From Xiphias gladius (Eukaryota > Chordata > Actinopteri > Istiophoriformes > Xiphiidae), in assembly GCF_016859285.1 (NCBI RefSeq), contig NC_053422.1, positions 16,723,001 through 16,787,000 of the forward strand: DNA of 64,000 nucleotides, read 5' to 3'. The notes below the pieces were generated by a model. It did not search any database. It was given only the letters and a program-made list of their open reading frames with translations, and was not told where the DNA came from. The position numbers and the translations under genes are program-made. Positions 27,701-39,255 of the stretch are shown piece by piece (within the stretch, counting starts at the first letter, position 1; each line of letters opens with the position of its first letter).

Positions 27701-28875
27701 ATATCAAAACGCTATGAACATCAGAGCCAGTGGTAAATTGCCAAAGGGCATGCCGCGACAAGACTGTTCTCCCGGGACAATGGCGGACACTGACCCACGG
27801 TCTCACCCGGCAGGCAGGTCCTCACATCTCTGAAAACGTGGAGCACGAGCAAATTCCAAACAGACATTATTTGGATAAACTGACCACATATTCCAAATCT
27901 AAATGGATACTCTCTCACCTGAAAAAATATCAAAATTTAATAAAGGGTAAAGTTAGGTTAGGTACATAAAGGTTAGTAGTATTTGTAATGTTGCTGCCTA
28001 TCCAAATCGAGCCTATCACTCCCCTTAGCGTCCCAGAGCACTTCCAGTGTAGCAATTTTTTTTGCATGTGTTTTGTCTATTTGTATGTGTTTTGCTATTT
28101 GTATTTGGAGCGTGTTTCCCTTAACATTTATGCTTTCACTGGAAGTGCTTGTCCTTAGGAGCCACCGTAGCAGAAGACCACTGTTATACAACAATATCTT
28201 GCTTGTGTATTCATGGTATGCCAATCTGTCATAGTATATCAATTGCATATAAACCGCTACAGCTTCTCCTGGGTATTTTTTCTCTTTTGTATGTGCTTTG
28301 TCATTAGGGGCCACCGTATTCTGCCCACAAATAAAACAAACCACTTATCTCTCTTGGCTAAGTCTACCTAGCCAAAGAGAGATTCTGTAAAAACACTGGA
28401 GATAAATAATGATAATAGCAGCAGTTTTTGCATTTTTATATCAAAATGTGCCATAATTCTTTGTTTGAAATATATTTACTTGGCACATGAAACAGCTAAA
28501 TATCAGAAGCATATCCCAGAAGTATACCCACATTCTTATCTGTTGTGTATGAGGTACTCTGTACAAATGTACAGTGTCACCTCTGACTAGACAATGGAAG
28601 ACAGTGAACCAAAAATAAAGAAAATCTTCTATGCTTTGGTGCTTGGCACTCGATGAAAACGCAGAAATACAATGTGCAGGTTGTTGTGATCGCTACTGTT
28701 TACCTGGATGCAGATCAGTGAAGCTGTGCAGAGCCAGACACTGAACGTTGAGACACACCTTGAGCTGGAGAGAAGCTGTCTGGATCAGTGTCTCAGTAAG
28801 CAGCCAGCAGTCCTCCTGTCCTGCAACAGTACTACAATGTACAAGTGCACACACGCACGCACGCACGCACGAACG

Positions 28876-28933
<58 letters not shown>

Positions 28934-31900
28934 TAAGAGCATACATTCGGAAACCAACAGAACTTGCTTGTAATAAAAAAAGAGCAAGATAGTTAGAAGG
29001 AACGGAGTCAACCAATAAAAACACTGGACGATCTCCTATCTTCCAAAAGATCAAAATATCTCCTTTTCATCCCGATACCCATCTTCTTACCTCTGACCTC
29101 CTTTGAAGAGAGGGTAATTACACAGGCCACAGTGAGTAGCAGCTGATTCATAGAACTGAGGCCAACCAGACTCAACCAGCGTCTCCGTCCCTACGCTGTC
29201 TTCATGCTCCTGGTCACCTGGTTGAACCAAGATGATCTGGAGACTGTTGAGCTCCTGGATGAGGTTTAATATTTCCTGAAGCTCAGTCTCACTTTCAGGA
29301 ATCTGCAGCGAACGGCGCAGTAGCTGCAGCGTATTTTGCCGCTGGATGTCCTTCTGAGCAGGACTCAGGGTTTGGTATGGATCCAGCAGAGTCCCAGTCT
29401 GAGAAAGGAAAAAATACGTAATAAGAGCAATTTGTCCACATTAAATGATATTAACGAAGTGAAAGTTATTTATCGCTACAGCAAAAAATAAAGATGAGAA
29501 GAAGAAAAGGTTTGGATAAATAGGCTTGTTCTAAAAAGGTTCAATTATTTCCTGCAATAATTGGAGTGGACAGATCTCATTGTCAGGATTAACAAAATAT
29601 AGTTCTAATACTACTGGTAGTAAGACTAATAAAATCCTAATAGAACTTGCTTAGAAATGGTTAACAGTAAAAAACAAAATAAAATACACATTAAAAAAAT
29701 ACACAAAAGAGAGAGGTTACAGGGTGTTATGGATGTAAAATATTACACCAGTTCTGCTCACTTGAAAACCTTAGAGAGAAACTGCAAAGATTAATGACTT
29801 GACATCAAAGGTCTGTGGTCATCAGTCTTAACTCTAAATTTATGAATGCCAAGAGGAACCAGGTCAGGGATCCAAGATTGTGCTGAGGCTCATAAAGGGG
29901 GTCAAGAGGTCAGAAACACAGCTGGAAACTCACCTTCAGTATCTACACTTCAGAAAAAGTCTGAAGAATGTAAGAATTTACCTTTGCTCCCTTGGTGTTC
30001 TTCTGGGTCAGCTCACAACCACATTTAGGGCACACTGCAGGTTTGTGTCTGTTCTTATACATATAGTCACAGGATGGATTCTTACAGCGACCCCTGCCTC
30101 GTGCTGTGGACAGTCCCAAGTCCTAAGAGAATAAAGAAGAGCAAGAATTACCCACATATCATGAAACAAGGGACATTCAGAGACAAAATCGCATGTCATA
30201 AAGGAACACTGAGTGTAATCTAATACAAAAGAGAAAATTTAAAACAGGCTAAATTGCACGAGGAATAGCTTTATACTAACAAAGTTAGAGACAGTGTGCT
30301 GTTTGAAAGGCACGACTGACAGGATATTCACTCTCCTATCAGTCAGTGAAGACACAGGCTGGTTTCCATCTGCTGAGACAGGAGAATCCTATGGAAAGAC
30401 ATGCAGAGAGTGAGGAAACTAGATTAAATATGAATCTTTACTGTTCTCTATTTGTGTATGTGTGCGTGTCATGTGTTTGTGTGTGTGTTAACCTGCTTTG
30501 CTGTGGTTGTTGTGACCGTCTGACCGAGCTGCTTCAAAGTGCTGGGTTTGAGACCTGAGAAACCTTCTCGGGGCACTGTGGTTAGAAAAACAACCACATC
30601 AGCTGAGAGCACAAACCTCAGAAAGAACAGCTGCATATAGAGAATCCTCACTTTCTCTCTGTATAATAGTCTGGAAATGCCAATAATAAGCACTGAATGA
30701 CCAAAAAATGTAACTGTATGCAAACTATGAACTGAAAGGTTACATTTTGCATAATACAATTAGAAATAAAAACAAATAACGCACAGTACCAGTCAATGAT
30801 TTGTTGTTGTTTACAGTCTGAAATTTTCCCTTGTCAGATGGGACAGTTATGATCTGAAACAAGGCATGGCCTCGAAACACAAACACAAGCAAATATGTAA
30901 ATCAATATGGTAATATCGTATTTTAACACTGACAACAAAACATTTCCTCTGTGTGGCATGTTTTGTCTCACCTGTGCTATAATAAGCGGGGAGGATGGGT
31001 CTCACAGGCCTCTTTTGAACAGTGGCATTGCTTCTGTCTTGACCTTGGACTGTGGCAGGACTGTCTTTCAGTTGTCTACTCATAGACAGAAGGAAAGTAT
31101 GACGGGTAAGATACAATCTAGTCTGAAAAACCTGCAGTAAAAACAGATGCTGTAACAACACATTAAGGTGTCAATATAATCCTTTTCAATTTATATTTTC
31201 AGGTTTGCAATAGGTCTGCGTCCCACATTCTTATTCATTTCAGCTCTTCAAATAAACAGAAATATTTCTGAAGAGAGATAAAAATAAAGAAAGTGTGTAC
31301 ATTTACTAAAAATGAAATTTAGATACATGGGAACGAACTTTGTTATGTATATATACCCTCTACGCTTAAAACCAGCTCCAATCTGCAAATGATGTACAGC
31401 GCAGTTTTTACCCAACCATTACAGTCCCCTTGGTCAACTTGCTATTGAAGTCCATGTAGCAGACTGTACACGCTTAATATCTGAACGGGCAGCCTGTGGA
31501 CTGAGCTCTGTACACCAGTCGCAGACTAAGGCGTTAAAACTTAATGGATGCTCACCTCGTTTGTTCCTGTGGCTTGGTGCTGCTGCCCTCTGGTGGCTTT
31601 CCAGCTGGAACTGCATGCTGCTTTCTGGAAGAGCACTGAACTCTGCCTTCTTTTTTGCTCCCAGTGGTGTTTGTCTTACTGACATCAGCACTCCCCTCCT
31701 GAGCAGGGAGCTGTGTGGGTTGGCAGCTTTCATTAGGCTTGGTTTCAGCTTTCAGCAGAAATTTCTTTGATGCTGCTTCTTTCTCTTGTGTCTTCTTTGC
31801 CTAGTATATAAAAAGCAGCCAAAGTTGACTGACTTGAATTGCAAGTCATGTCTGTACTGTACTAATACTAAAAGTTTCAACACCTCTAACTGTTTGTGCA

Positions 31901-34325
31901 GATGTCGCTCGACACTTACAGCAGGTATCCATTTTCCACCCAAGCGGCTCCCACACTCTGGGCACGTTGGTGGCTTGTGGCGGGTGACATACACAAATGA
32001 ACATCCAGAATTCAGACACCTCCCCCGACCTCTCCTGGTGTATGTCTTCACAGACTGCAGAGAAGAGGAAAACAAGGTCATGTCTCTCAATTGTTATAAC
32101 CACACCCACTGATCAGGTTTTTCAAATCTAGATAATGATATTCTTTAATTTTTTATTGCCAGTTGCCAGTTTCAGTGCTGACGTTTCTAAGCGGGATGAA
32201 TGCCATGGGTGCTTACCATTTTATATGAAGGTTTGGCACTTTGTTCTACACTGGCTCCTACAGAGACCATCATCACTGGGCCCATAGAGCTGACACCTGC
32301 CAAAGACTTGGGCTCCAGCAGGTTCTGAAATGAGGGATAAATCATTTCACTGCATTAGCAACAACGCTGTTTTGTGAATACAATTGTGAGCTACATAGAT
32401 TTTTAACTATCAAGCCCTTGTAAACCTTGAATAAATGATGCTCATTCTTCTATCTGGTAGCAGGGCATTAGAGTCTCACCTGGGAGGGTATGATGGCAAC
32501 CACCTGCGTAGTTTCCCCCTGTATTTGCTGCACCATCACCCTGCCATAACTGCTGTCAGCACCTCTTGTCTCATTTCCTTTCAGTGTGACCCCATTTGCT
32601 GTGAGGTCAGCAGAGCCCTGGACGTCTGTAGACGCTGGTGCTTTGGACGAGACAAAGGAGGAAGAGGAGGATGAGATTGCTTGGAGGGCCATGGGACGAG
32701 ACACCACTGCCATTTCCTCTGCCATGTCGTCAACAACGATGGGCAGCTCAGAAAGTTCCACCTCACCGGCCAACCCCAGAGGTGTGAACTGGGGCTCTTG
32801 GGAGGGGGAGACTGAGGGCAAGCCTCCTTCAGCTGAAGGGTCCAGAGACTCCATGCTCACCTCTGACTGAGAGCCTTCTGGCTGGTGATTTGAGGAGCAG
32901 CCTTTGGACAAGAGAAAGTAGCTGGCTCTGGGGAGGATCTTGCGGAAACCTGGCAGTTCTTTGGAGGGGCTGAGTGAAGACTGACGAAGATATAAGGTTA
33001 GCGAGATTGTTCATGATTATTCATAGAATAGTGTTGACATTATACTAGACACCAGTGAATTCGACTGGTACAGAGACAAAGTGGAAAATACTGCTTAATC
33101 TATGGGCTCTAATGGGTCACTTCTTACTGACTTTATCTGTAGTAACATGAGCAAAAGGAATTCGCTACAAATGAAAACATTTCAGTTATCTACATGTGTG
33201 GTCTTCAGTGCATAATCATAAAGAAGGGCTCACAGCCTAAACCAATTCCAGCATTCCATCATCCACAAACCTTTTAGAGAAGATTGGCTTGGGTTGACTG
33301 CTCAGCACCAGCATTTATTTACTACTGTATATTCTACATTTTGACGTTTTGTCAGAATATACATTACTATCACAGCAGTTATTAAAAGTTTTAAACACAG
33401 AAAGGTTCTATAAATCCTGCCTTTGCTCAGCTTATTGCAGAGGTTTATTTTTTTTTATAAATCACTGTTTTGTATTTTTTCAATAACTGATCAATGATCT
33501 TTAAATCCATTGATATCAGGTGTGTTAGCAGATGAGCTTCTTTTGGCACCACATGATTCAGATTCTCATGAGCCTAACTGGTAAATGCCATTTAACTCTG
33601 AGCACAACAGTAGCATACAGTAGATATTCTGACCATGGATAGTAGTCTAAATGAGTGTTCGCATGATAAATGTCTGTATTTTGAATGAATTATGACGAGT
33701 TGATGTGTACACCTCCAAATTTTCTTCAAAATGGGTCGGTTTAGTCTGGTTTAAGGGGTTACACAAGGAAGTTTTAGTCTGACGATTGGTGAAATATAAG
33801 GATCCACAGATGCTCAGATACACTGGTTTGCCTGTATGAAAAAAGTTGCCGCAGCTTACTGTATCTGTGCCCTCTTTCTCAGACTTGGCCTTCTCCAGAT
33901 AGTAGGCTTTCTCAGCCACACTGAGCCTTTTCCAGCTCTCGCTGATGCGCTTGTTGATCTCTGACTGTGGCAGATTAGGTATTTCCTGTTGCATAATCTG
34001 GTGAACGTCAAAGTAGTATAGCAGGTAGGCAGACCTAAGACAAACAAATTCCACGTCTATATTCAGTGCATGAGAATGAGAGAGACATATTTGATTTTTA
34101 GAGGCCTGGTCCCTGTTTAAGACAGAGCCGCACTTGGTGCTGTGATAGTTTAACAAAGTGAAAGTCCTTTGGGCTTTTTAATTACCTAGGCTTCTTAGGT
34201 TTCTCAACAGTGTCTTCTTGAGCTTTGCTCTTCCTCTTTTTTGGAGTAGTCACCTCCATTTGGTTGTAGCAGCTCTCCACCTCCTCAGTGACTTTCACCA
34301 CTTCATACACCTCCACTTTCTCCAT
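22160..34325 (-). CDS. hmgxb3: hmgxb3, HMG-box domain-containing protein 3, complete coding region
   Basis: Twenty exons in transcription order: 34325-34186, 34034-33860, 32980-32480, 32324-32217, 32054-31920, 31800-31556, 31075-30972, 30870-30790, 30575-30493, 30388-30281, 30122-29982, 29398-29098, 28820-28704, 26184-26053, 25886-25702, 25599-25377, 24881-24748, 24302-24183, 23928-23719, 22759-22160. They total 3843 nt, 1280 residues, all phases consistent. The HMG box is near 48-105 (SAYLLYYFD, SWKRLSVAEK). A basic PKKRKSK nuclear signal precedes it. Two zinc ribbons of the form C-x4-C-x12-C-x2-C lie at 309-353 and 561-607. The C-terminal half has Cys pairs (CGLC, MICGIC, CFC). In human it also lies beside CSF1R. 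A nuclear role is likely from the HMG box; the exact function is unknown to me. The weakest border is the acceptor at 30,870, chosen because it keeps the frame. Confidence 0.93.
24680..24747. repeat. (CA)n microsatellite touching an hmgxb3 splice donor
   Basis: A nearly pure (CA)n run on the plus strand ends directly at the hmgxb3 exon border. On the gene strand the donor GTGTGTG is itself the first unit of the (GT)n tract. Confidence 0.85.
26185..28703 (-). other. hmgxb3: largest hmgxb3 intron, mostly a palindromic element
   Basis: No exon is missing here: the flanking exons (28820-28704 and 26184-26053) join in phase as HPG|LFN. The intron is occupied by the inverted-repeat element described separately. 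Confidence 0.7.
26268..28318. mobile_element. about 2-kb palindromic (long terminal inverted repeat) non-coding DNA element
   Basis: The left arm 26,268-26,600 matches the reverse complement of 27,955-28,276 over more than 300 bp, including GCTACACTGGAAGTGCTC, GGGGAGTGATAGGCTCGATT and CATGAATACACAAGCAA. Weaker inverted matches continue inward: GATATGTGAGGACC near 26,702 pairs with 27,818-27,835, and AGATTGGATAAC near 26,938 pairs with 27,166-27,185. The centre is a perfect-arm hairpin, ACCAGAGCCC at 27,058 with GGGCTCTGGT at 27,099. A further partial repeat of the arm (GGTGGCCCCTAATGACAAAG on the minus strand) extends the right end to about 28,318. No transposase ORF is seen. It behaves like a foldback or MITE-type element; I could not define a target-site duplication or superfamily. 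Confidence 0.7.
28848..28930. repeat. (CA)n microsatellite with GCAC units
   Basis: The tract starts as (GCAC)n and becomes pure (CA)n. It lies in an hmgxb3 intron about 28 bp upstream (gene sense) of the exon starting at 28,820. Confidence 0.9.
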
Positions 34326-34860
34326 GATTTCCAAAGATCTTGGGGCGAACTTGAGAAACAGTATGAGATTAGTTTGTCCGTCATGTTTGAACCTTCATGA
34401 AGGCAGACTTTATTAGCGCGGAGTTGTATCAGAGTGCAATGGTTTTGGCTAAACATAGGTGTAAATGCATTACACGATACTATGCATTTAACAGCCTAAT
34501 TTGAAAACGATAGAGTTTCACCAGCAGAGCATGACGGTGCAGCGGGACACCTCTGTGTTTTGATGAAAGCACTGGAGTTGTGAAGCTTATTATAGCAGTG
34601 GATGGCTATATCACAGCTAATGAGAGACAAATAGGGACACTTTGTCCAATAAAAGCTGCTGAAAGTAGGACAGTTTTACTGCAGGCTGGTACATCATGCA
34701 GCGAGACTACAGTACTACAGTGAGAACACTATTCTAAATCGCTAACATGTTAAAGACACTGGTCCTTCCCTGCTTTAAAAGAAGGTTTAATGGCGTGTGT
34801 TTATACTGCCTGTACAGTCACTGAGTTATCCAATGAAATGCCTTCTTGTTGAAGCCTTAC

Positions 34861-34960
34861 CTACGACGGCCCGAGGATCTAAAAACTGCTCTGAACAACC
34901 TTTAGAAGTCGCCGAAAAAGTCAGGCATTTTGCCGACGGCAATTACAGCTGCAATGTGTC
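34861..34960 (-). other. hmgxb3: probable non-coding first exon of hmgxb3
   Basis: On the minus strand a CpG-rich stretch ends in GCCGTCGTAG followed by GTAAGGC, a strong donor, at 34,860. The coding exon starting with the ATG at 34,325 is preceded by a usable acceptor (CCCCAAG). The 5' limit is a guess. The CpG-rich block 34,860-35,060 is the likely promoter. Confidence 0.5.
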
Positions 34961-34961
34961 A

Positions 34962-35551
34962 ATGCTTTATAATATATCAAACATTTGCGACGCATTCATG
35001 TCTGTAAAGTAGCCTCGTTTCTCTTCGACTTGTAAAAAACATGGCGGTTTGTTGCTATGGTCTTAAACCAATCATATGCCGGAATAAACAAGTACGGGCA
35101 AATCACAGAAGACGTTTTTGACACGTGAAACTAAGGCGTGCGTCCCATAGTCCTTCAGAGATTTGGTAGAGATTGTGGCCACAAGCAGGCGCAGCATTTC
35201 TGTATGTATGTATGTATGTATGTATGTATTTACTATGTAAACAGTATAGTTTCTCCAAAGTACATAAGTACATAAATGGTATAACACGACAAGTGGGATC
35301 AGTGGTTATGTGGCATAAAGCCCAGCCCGTAAAAAAACAAAAAATAAAATAAAATAAAATTCTGCACAAACTTTAATTGGCTCCTTTTATTGAATACAAT
35401 GTTGTGACAAACCTGAGAACAAAATGGCATGGCAGGTTGGAGTAAAAACAGAGAGTACAGAGGAGATAGAAAGAATGTTAAAATTAAAAATAATAAAATT
35501 AAAAAATAACATTAAATAACGCATCAGGAGATAATTTAAAAGACATTAAAC

Positions 35552-35618
<67 letters not shown>

Positions 35619-35967
35619 TATAGTTTACAGCTTTCTTATTTTTACAAGATTTAATGGTCTTCAGGTCCTTCCTTCATAAAGAAGATTACAATAAAAGTGA
35701 ATGCGTAGTCAAGGGGAAAAAATTAACTTTGCTAAATAAATACAGGAACAGGTAAGCGATAGCAAAACAAGTACTTTTTAGGTTATACATGTCTCCTTGA
35801 ACTGTCTCCAAGTTTTCCAACTTTCAGCGGCGCCGTATATTTCCTTCAAGACAAAATGATGGGCTCAAAAATTCTTTATATACATATCTAGACCAAACTA
35901 CTCGAGCTGAATCAAAAACAGCAGCTCAGGCTTATGAGCCGAATACTGATCACCCCACTGAGCAAAA
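34962..35967. other. intergenic spacer between divergent hmgxb3 and slc35a4
   Basis: Contains a YY1-like ATGGCGG near 35,041, a (TATG)n tract at 35,201-35,229, an (AAAAT)n run at 35,338-35,360, and a (CA)n tract at 35,551-35,617. No coding sequence. The slc35a4 transcription start probably lies within the last 150 bp. Confidence 0.55.
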
Positions 35968-35976
35968 ATGGCGGAT
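35963..35976 (+). promoter_or_regulatory. YY1-like motif overlapping the microprotein start codon
   Basis: CAAAAATGGCGGAT contains AAAATGGCGG, the usual YY1 element found just downstream of transcription starts in housekeeping genes. It also supplies the first ATG. Motif match only. Confidence 0.4.
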
Positions 35977-37194
35977 GACAAGGTGAGTGAGTTACTACTC
36001 TGCTCAGGCTTTAAATGTATTCATTTCACATGTTTCATCAGGTGACAGCAATTGTTAGAGGAGGACGTAAAAAAAAAACTAAAAAAAAACGGTTGATCTC
36101 AGCAGCATTTGGCTCTGTGCTAGAATTAAGTTACCAGGGCGAGGCAGGGTTGCTTCGATTGAAACTGGTCGATCCTTGAGCTGGCTAAGTTTTGCTGCTG
36201 TTAGCAGCAAAACTTAGCCGGGTAACCGGGTAACTTCGAGAAAACTACTCAGTTGTTATGTTGGAGGAGGTCTTCATAGGAACGTCTGTCAGTAACTGTA
36301 ACTTTAGACTGTGTTGTACAGCCCCATTAGCTATACCTGGTAACATTAATGTTGTAACTGTCACACTGTTTCCTTGCACAAATGTGACACTGGTTTTATT
36401 TTTTAGGATCCTCTGAAACAGTTGAAAGATCTGACGCAGCTCAAAAATCAGCTGGAAGAGATCCAGAGGCGAGTGGAGAACCAGGTTTCTGTAGGAATTC
36501 CTCAGGTGAGTTGCTTTCACAGCCCCTGATAACTGACAAACATGAGCAGAATAAGCTGTTGAAAGTGTTTTCCCCTCGTCTACCAACCTAATGCAGCAGT
36601 CTTTCATTGTGTCAAATATATTTTCAATTGCGATGAGTGTAATTATTTTCATATATTGTTATATTAATATATGTAAATGGAGAAACGCTGGCCACTAATT
36701 CACATATGTTATTAATGAAATTTGAAACAATTTCTCTTCACCGAAGGTGAACTAAAAAAAACAAAGGTCTTAAAAAATATGGGTTCATATCGCTGTACAA
36801 TTTAAATGTTTTTGTCACTGTTACTGTTTTTGCTTAATCATGTTTATGATTATTTTTTTTTGCTTTTATTGTCAATCTAATGATTTATCCCCTACTTGTC
36901 CTGTAAACGTGTTGAGTTTTATATACCCATCTGGATGTCCTGTCCCTGTGCTGGGACAGTGCTAAAGATCCTGCTGTTACTTTTTTCCTCTCGTAGGGAG
37001 GCTCTGTGTTAGGATCTCCATTTCTGAAGGGCTTTCTGGCTGGCTATGTGGTGGCCAAGCTACGCTCCTCTGCCATCCTGGGAGTGCTGCTGGGAACAAT
37101 TACTGGCATGTACGCGGCACAGAATTATCAAGTGCCCAACATTGAAAGGACCGTGAAAGAGTATATGAACAACTTGAAAAAAGGACCCAAGTAA
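35968..37194 (+). CDS. SLC35A4 leader-encoded mitochondrial microprotein (SLC35A4-MP)
   Basis: Exons 35968-35982, 36407-36505 and 36997-37194 join in phase to a 103-residue protein, the same length as the human microprotein made from the SLC35A4 5' leader. Residues about 10-32 form a charged, coiled-coil-like helix (LKNQLEEIQRRVEN). Residues about 62-79 are a hydrophobic segment (AILGVLLGTITGMYAA), followed by a basic tail (NLKKGPK). The human product is reported as an inner mitochondrial membrane protein whose reading frame is translated efficiently even under integrated stress response. The start context is AAAAATGG. The stop is 610 nt before the ATG of the transporter in the same last exon, so one mRNA carries both. 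Splicing inside the leader ORF is direct evidence that it is a real gene. Confidence 0.93.
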
Positions 37195-37804
37195 TTTGGG
37201 CTGAATTCTAGCCCTGACAGTCTTTTGCCAGTGACATAACAGACACAAGAAGAAATACTGTTGCAGCTGCTGGCTTGTCAGCTGCTTGTGACTTCAACTT
37301 TTAAGATTTCTCCATATAACTGGAATTTCATTTGGGACTCAAAGTAAAAGACTTGACTTTTTTTTTTAATTCTATTTTTTGTTTCAGGTTCAATTAAAAA
37401 CTGCTGCTGTTTCTTTTCCACTTGTAACTGTGTGAGGTTAACACAAGATGTAAGACATTGTGCCCACAAGGTTTCAAAGTGTGGTCCCTCAAATTTCATA
37501 ACTTGATAACTTGTCTTAGCTTTGTCAGTTGGAGCAACTATATAAGTCGTTAGATTTTGAATCAGTCATGTTAAAACAGGCAATAATTCCTGCAAATGTT
37601 TCCTACCTTTTTATTGTTCAGCTCAAGTTACATACACAGAGTTATAGAGAGAATGGAGTGTTTAAGTATTTTATAATGGATATTTAAATGATTGCGATTT
37701 ACAGCTATCATTTAAAAAAAAAAAAGGCCTAAAGTGAGGAGATTTGCACTACAGCTAGTATTCAGATTTTTTAGAAATTAAGTGTTTATTTTGCATCAGT
37801 GAGG

Positions 37805-38782
37805 ATGATTGTGATTCAGAATGTGCGGACCAGTTCCCCTGCAAAGATTAGGAGACTGTGGGTGAAAAGGATTCAGTGGGGTATCCTCTTGGGGCTGATG
37901 GTCCTCATCTATGGCTCTCATGCACCACTCATCACTCTCACCAAAGTAGACGGTCAAGTCCCTTTCAACCCATCATCGTGTGTCGTCATGATTGAGTTAG
38001 CTAAACTCCTCATCTCTCTGGCGACCCTCGTGCTAACTAGGGGTACATCCGCCTTACGTGCTCCTCCACCTCTAGTCCTTGTGGCCCCCTATGCAGTCCC
38101 TGCAATACTCTATGCCTTCAACAACAACCTGGTAGTTCTTATGCAGGCCTACATGGACCCAAGCTCATACCAAGTCCTCTCTAATCTTAAAATTGCCTCC
38201 ACTGCCCTGCTGTACTCTGTCTGCCTTGGCAAGAGGCTCCGGCCTGCTCAGTGGTTAGCCCTGGGGTTCCTCATGGGTGCAGGGGTGTGTCACAGCTACA
38301 GCAGCCTGGATCTGGGGGACCTTGAGAAGACTGAAGCCGGGGAGGGTCCAAGGCTTCATATCACAGCTTGGGGGCTTTTCCTTGTGCTTGTGTACTGCTG
38401 TGTTTCAGGGCTGGCAGCAGTTTACACAGAGAAGGTGCTGAAGAGCCAGAAGCTGCCCCTCAGCCTGCAGAATCTCTACCTCTATATATTTGGTGTGGCC
38501 ATCAATGGGCTGTCCTCCTTCTCCTCTGTAGCAAGTGAAAAGAGCTTTCTGGAGGGATACTCGGAGGCAGTTTGGGTCATTATAGCAGGGCAGGCAGCTA
38601 ACGGACTCCTGATGTCTGTGGTGCTCAAGCATGGCAGTGGGATCACCAGACTGTTTGTCATTTCCTGCTCCATGCTGGTTAATGCTCTGTTGTCTTGGGC
38701 CACCTTAGGGCTGCAGCTCACACCTTTTTTCCTCTTACCTGTTTCTATGATTGGACTGGCAGCTTACCTTTATTACACATAG
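37805..38782 (+). CDS. slc35a4: slc35a4, Golgi nucleotide-sugar-type transporter
   Basis: A single-exon ORF of 325 residues from the ATG at 37,805; an in-frame GTG six bases earlier was not used. It is a multi-pass membrane protein of the nucleotide-sugar transporter fold (expected ten helices). Family blocks include YGSHAPL, NNNLVVLMQAYMDPSSYQVLSNLKI, VYTEKVLKSQKLPL, NLYLYIFGV, and HGSGITRLFVISCSMLVNA. These align along the whole length with human SLC35A4, which has been described as a CDP-ribitol transporter of the Golgi. It is the second cistron of the transcript that first encodes the 103-residue microprotein, so its translation should depend on re-initiation or leaky scanning. Poly(A) signal AATAAA at 39,174-39,179. 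Confidence 0.96.
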   Translation: MIVIQNVRTSSPAKIRRLWVKRIQWGILLGLMVLIYGSHAPLITLTKVDGQVPFNPSSCVVMIELAKLLISLATLVLTRGTSALRAPPPLVLVAPYAVPAILYAFNNNLVVLMQAYMDPSSYQVLSNLKIASTALLYSVCLGKRLRPAQWLALGFLMGAGVCHSYSSLDLGDLEKTEAGEGPRLHITAWGLFLVLVYCCVSGLAAVYTEKVLKSQKLPLSLQNLYLYIFGVAINGLSSFSSVASEKSFLEGYSEAVWVIIAGQAANGLLMSVVLKHGSGITRLFVISCSMLVNALLSWATLGLQLTPFFLLPVSMIGLAAYLYYT

Positions 38783-39173
38783 AGGAGTGGACACCAAATG
38801 AACCAAAATGAACTGTTTAACCTAAAAAGAATTCTCATTACAGTCTTCCTGAACCTCTGTTTCTTAATATTTGAGTTTTGAGTTTTTTCCTTATTTTTTG
38901 TTTCTGCCTTCTATCTATCTGCCTTCTGAGTCTTGGACTGAATGGGAGTCCAGAATCCAACACATGACAATTTGCATCATATTTTAGAGTTTAATTTATA
39001 ATTCTGTCACACCTTTGGAAGTAAATTCAGATTATAATACAAGTACAGATCATTATCTTCAGTTAAACATATCTGAAGAGTGCTGCTATTGTCATGTTTT
39101 TCTGTTTTGTGTCACATTCTCTGCCAAGAAAAATGTCAAAGATAAAGTGTTATACAGCGTGTTAATATTAACC

Positions 39174-39199
39174 AATAAATTGTCAAAAACTGTTTTATT
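39174..39199. terminator. overlapping convergent poly(A) signals of slc35a4 (+) and the kinesin-like gene (-)
   Basis: AATAAA on the plus strand (39,174-39,179) and AATAAA on the minus strand (39,194-39,199) lie 14 bp apart. They face each other, so the two 3' ends probably overlap. Confidence 0.6.
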
Positions 39200-39255
39200 T
39201 CTCATGATGTACAGTAAGCACGCCATTTCCTAAACATCTTTTAGTCATGTATTTC

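Noticed and set aside
28848-28930. Possible CRISPR-like regular array
   Set aside because: It is a vertebrate dinucleotide repeat with no spacer structure.
32468-32911. A stand-alone 147-codon ORF
   Set aside because: It is part of the third hmgxb3 coding exon (32480-32980), which joins in phase on both sides.
37799-37804. Upstream in-frame GTG as the slc35a4 start
   Set aside because: A normal ATG follows at 37,805. There is no reason to invoke a non-AUG start in a vertebrate gene here.
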